Of a stretch of DNA of 64,000 bases, positions 62,506 through 64,000 are shown one piece after another. The DNA is taken from NCBI GenBank assembly GCA_028023455.1, contig JAQFVV010012512.1, positions 2,212,413 to 2,276,412 on the forward strand, read 5' to 3'. The number at the start of each line of letters is the position of its first letter. Within the stretch, counting starts at the first letter, position 1. The translations under genes were made by a program, and so were the position numbers. The notes below the pieces were generated by a model that was not told where the DNA came from, searched no databases, and saw nothing but the letters and a program-made list of their open reading frames with translations. Source of the stretch: Epiperipatus broadwayi. Its lineage: Eukaryota > Onychophora > Udeonychophora > Euonychophora > Peripatidae.

Positions 62506-63210
62506 ATATATATATCAATTAAGGGATATAGAATCAGTTAAAGTTAAAAATGGGGAGGGATTAAGGCAAGGATGCCTTATGTCACCTATTTTGTTTTTGT
62601 TGTATTTGAGTGAAATGGAGATAGCAATAGAAAGACTAGGAAGAAGGATAGAGATACCACTAATAGGTGGCAAGCGAGTATATACTTTGTCAGGTCTTTT
62701 TTTGCAGATGATGTCATGGTGTGCAGAAAGAAGATATGGAAGTTATACTGAGGACATGCACAAGGATGGGTAAAGAGATGGGATTAAGTTTAGTGAAGAA
62801 AAATCAAATATAATGTTGGTTAATACTGGGGAAAGAGAAGATATAGATTTTTTATTGCGGGATATAAAATTAAGTGTGGTGAATAGATATAGTTATTTGG
62901 GAATCATCTTAAGTAATCAGGAAAATTGCTTAGATGAATAGAAGAAAAAATTGATAAATGAAGCAAAGAAAAGAAAGGAATTGATAAAGAAAATAAGTGT
63001 TTTCATATAATAAATATGATGCAGCTAGAATTGTATGGAAGGGAGTTGCAGTAGCAGGGTTAAAATATGGTAATGATGCATTATGTGTTAGTAAAGAGTT
63101 ATTAGACTACTTAGAAAAAGTACAAAGGGAAGTAGAAAGACATGAATTAGAAGCAGATGTGTGGACAGCAAAGAAGGCAATTCAAGGAGAAATGGGATGG
63201 TCAAGTTTTT
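61640..63210 (+). pseudogene. LINE reverse transcriptase domain, interrupted by (AT)n
   Basis: Pieces read TRVIFLFKEKGKDHRKLNNY and VVGEMQGGFRSGRCIGDSLF. After the AT tract come GLRQGCLMSPILFLLYLSEM and GIILS-type sequence. The F-A-D-D motif is only seen one frame over, because the T-run before it (62696-62703) has a length change. Ends with EVERHELEADVWTAKKAIQ as in the minus copy. Confidence 0.78.
62460..62516. repeat. (AT)n inside the LINE reverse transcriptase, plus copy
   Basis: About 57 bases of AT units with one phase change, between LHEK and the sequence encoding ESVKVKNG. Position equals that of 36112-36163. Confidence 0.93.
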
Positions 63211-63348
63211 ATATGAGAGATCTGGATGTCTTATTAAGCTATTGGAAGTATTTAATGTATCACTACTATTGTTTTGATATTGGTTATTTATTCTTCTATT
63301 ATTGCTATTGTCATTTTAATTAGATTTTCGTTTCCAATCATGAGATCA

Positions 63349-64000
63349 TTATTCATTTAATAGTACTCCTTTTCTTTTTTCTGAAAATGTATTTGCTAAT
63401 TGATGTTCATTTATATCAATATTATTTAATAAGTCATTTATTTGTTCAATGCTTTGTGCATCGATACAGAGTAAAGATTGTTCGATTTTTTGGGGTAGAT
63501 TATGTTTTACAATTCTGATAATTTTTTTTTCACTTAAATGGTCTGTATTTAAGGTTTTTAATTTAGCCCACTGTCATCCAAAAAATTTAGTTAAAGTCTC
63601 TCAAGGAGTAGGTTTGTATTTTTCTTGGAGTATTTGATATAGTAATTCTTCCTGTCTATCCTTATTCCAAAAACCTTTCATTATGGAACACTTGATATTC
63701 ATGGAAAGCTGTTGGTGTTTGGAATAAAGATTTCCACCATGATAGTGCTTCATCTTGTATATGACTATATGCTACTATCACTTTTTCTCCTTCTAATAGA
63801 TTGGTGTTTACATAGAAATATAAATTCAAACTTCTTAAGTGTTCAATCGGGGACTCATTCATAAAACCTTTAAATATTTTGAGTTTTACAAATTGGTTGA
63901 TAGCATTCATTTGCATATTATTATATTTACTATTTATATCCTTAGATTTATCTGTAGTTAGTTGTATTATTTTCTCATCAATTTCTGATAATGGTTTATT
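63349..64000 (-). pseudogene. Ty3/gypsy-type gag (capsid) remnant, cut by the window edge
   Basis: On the minus strand a frame runs from the window end to 63662, with KIFKGFMNESPIEHLRSLN and VIVAYSHIQDEALSWWKSLF, the 'A.......A..WW' capsid pattern of LTR-retrotransposon Gag. After a frame change at 63662 it goes on QEELLYQILQEKYKPT, a stop, then WAKLKTLNTDHLSEKKIIRI and ends at a stop at 63351-63349. At least two disabling changes. No LTR, protease or RT is visible here; more may lie beyond 64000. Confidence 0.7.

Larger units (their letters stand above)
60300..63240 (+). mobile_element. APE-type LINE, plus copy of the 34.6-kb family, 3'-truncated
   Basis: Colinear with the minus-strand element but reaching further 5' (from about 60300, with N-terminal endonuclease) and ending early, at about 63240, before the knuckle domain. 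Homology breaks at LDVLLSYWKYL. Loss of the 3' end is unusual for target-primed insertion, so a later deletion or insertion is likely. Multiple stops and frame changes. Confidence 0.85.

Overview
The window is eukaryotic and almost certainly metazoan genomic DNA. It is very AT-rich (by eye roughly a quarter to 30% G+C), poor in CpG, full of microsatellites, and has no operon-like gene packing. It carries spliced exons with GT-AG borders, introns above 10 kb, and a mix of animal transposons: RTE-like and other APE-type LINEs, Penelope-like GIY-YIG fragments, hAT elements, a tRNA-derived SINE, foldback/hairpin elements and a Ty3-type gag remnant. Base composition would suit several AT-rich invertebrate groups (for example hydrozoans, planarians, some molluscs or insects). 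I cannot fix the species from the sequence.

The best host gene is on the + strand. Three exons (4150-4290, 25875-26028, 39791-39914) join in matching phases (1, then 2) with consensus splice sites. Together they encode the last ~138 residues of a small protein with an NTF2-like / DUF4440-SnoaL-like pattern, ending in TGA at 39912-39914 with poly(A) signals about 220-290 bases later. Its introns are about 21.6 and 13.8 kb and contain most of the repeats in the first 40 kb. The first, short coding exon was not found. A second host gene on the - strand is represented by its terminal exon (54879-55497, 205 complete codons, acidic C-terminus, family not recognised). An 85-base exon-like block on the - strand (41904-41988) and a few weaker exon candidates are listed with low confidence.

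Layout: 0.6-0.9 kb hairpin MITE; 2.2-3.6 kb old minus-strand LINE; 3.7-4.0 kb trinucleotide tract, then the first exon; 4.8-5.8 kb foldback with a self-insertion; 6.2-7.0 kb hairpin plus RTE 3' end; 14-15.9 kb hairpins and a CpG-richer patch; 16.0-17.6 kb rearranged cluster of one dispersed repeat; 23.46-25.0 kb degenerate hAT with a LINE fragment inside; 25.9 kb second exon; 26.1-28.45 kb complementary GATA and TCTA arrays enclosing a foldback and an inverted pair of Penelope fragments; 29.4 kb hAT MITE; 30.0-30.6 kb RTE relic; 32.3-33.2 kb LINE C-terminus; 34.6-37.75 kb minus-strand LINE; 37.9-38.5 kb RTE relic; 39.8 kb third exon; 43-48 kb hairpins; 52.15 kb hAT MITE; 53.4 kb long palindrome; 54.3 and 56.1 kb young SINEs; 54.9-55.5 kb minus-strand exon; 58.1 kb Penelope relic; 60.3-63.2 kb plus-strand copy of the 34.6-kb LINE; 63.35-64.0 kb gag remnant.

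The most unusual points are an (AT)n microsatellite at the same codon region of the reverse transcriptase in both copies of one LINE family, the inverted Penelope pair bracketed by complementary tetranucleotide arrays, two unrelated hAT MITEs inserted at TCTAGA-centred targets, and the small NTF2-like gene spread over more than 35 kb.
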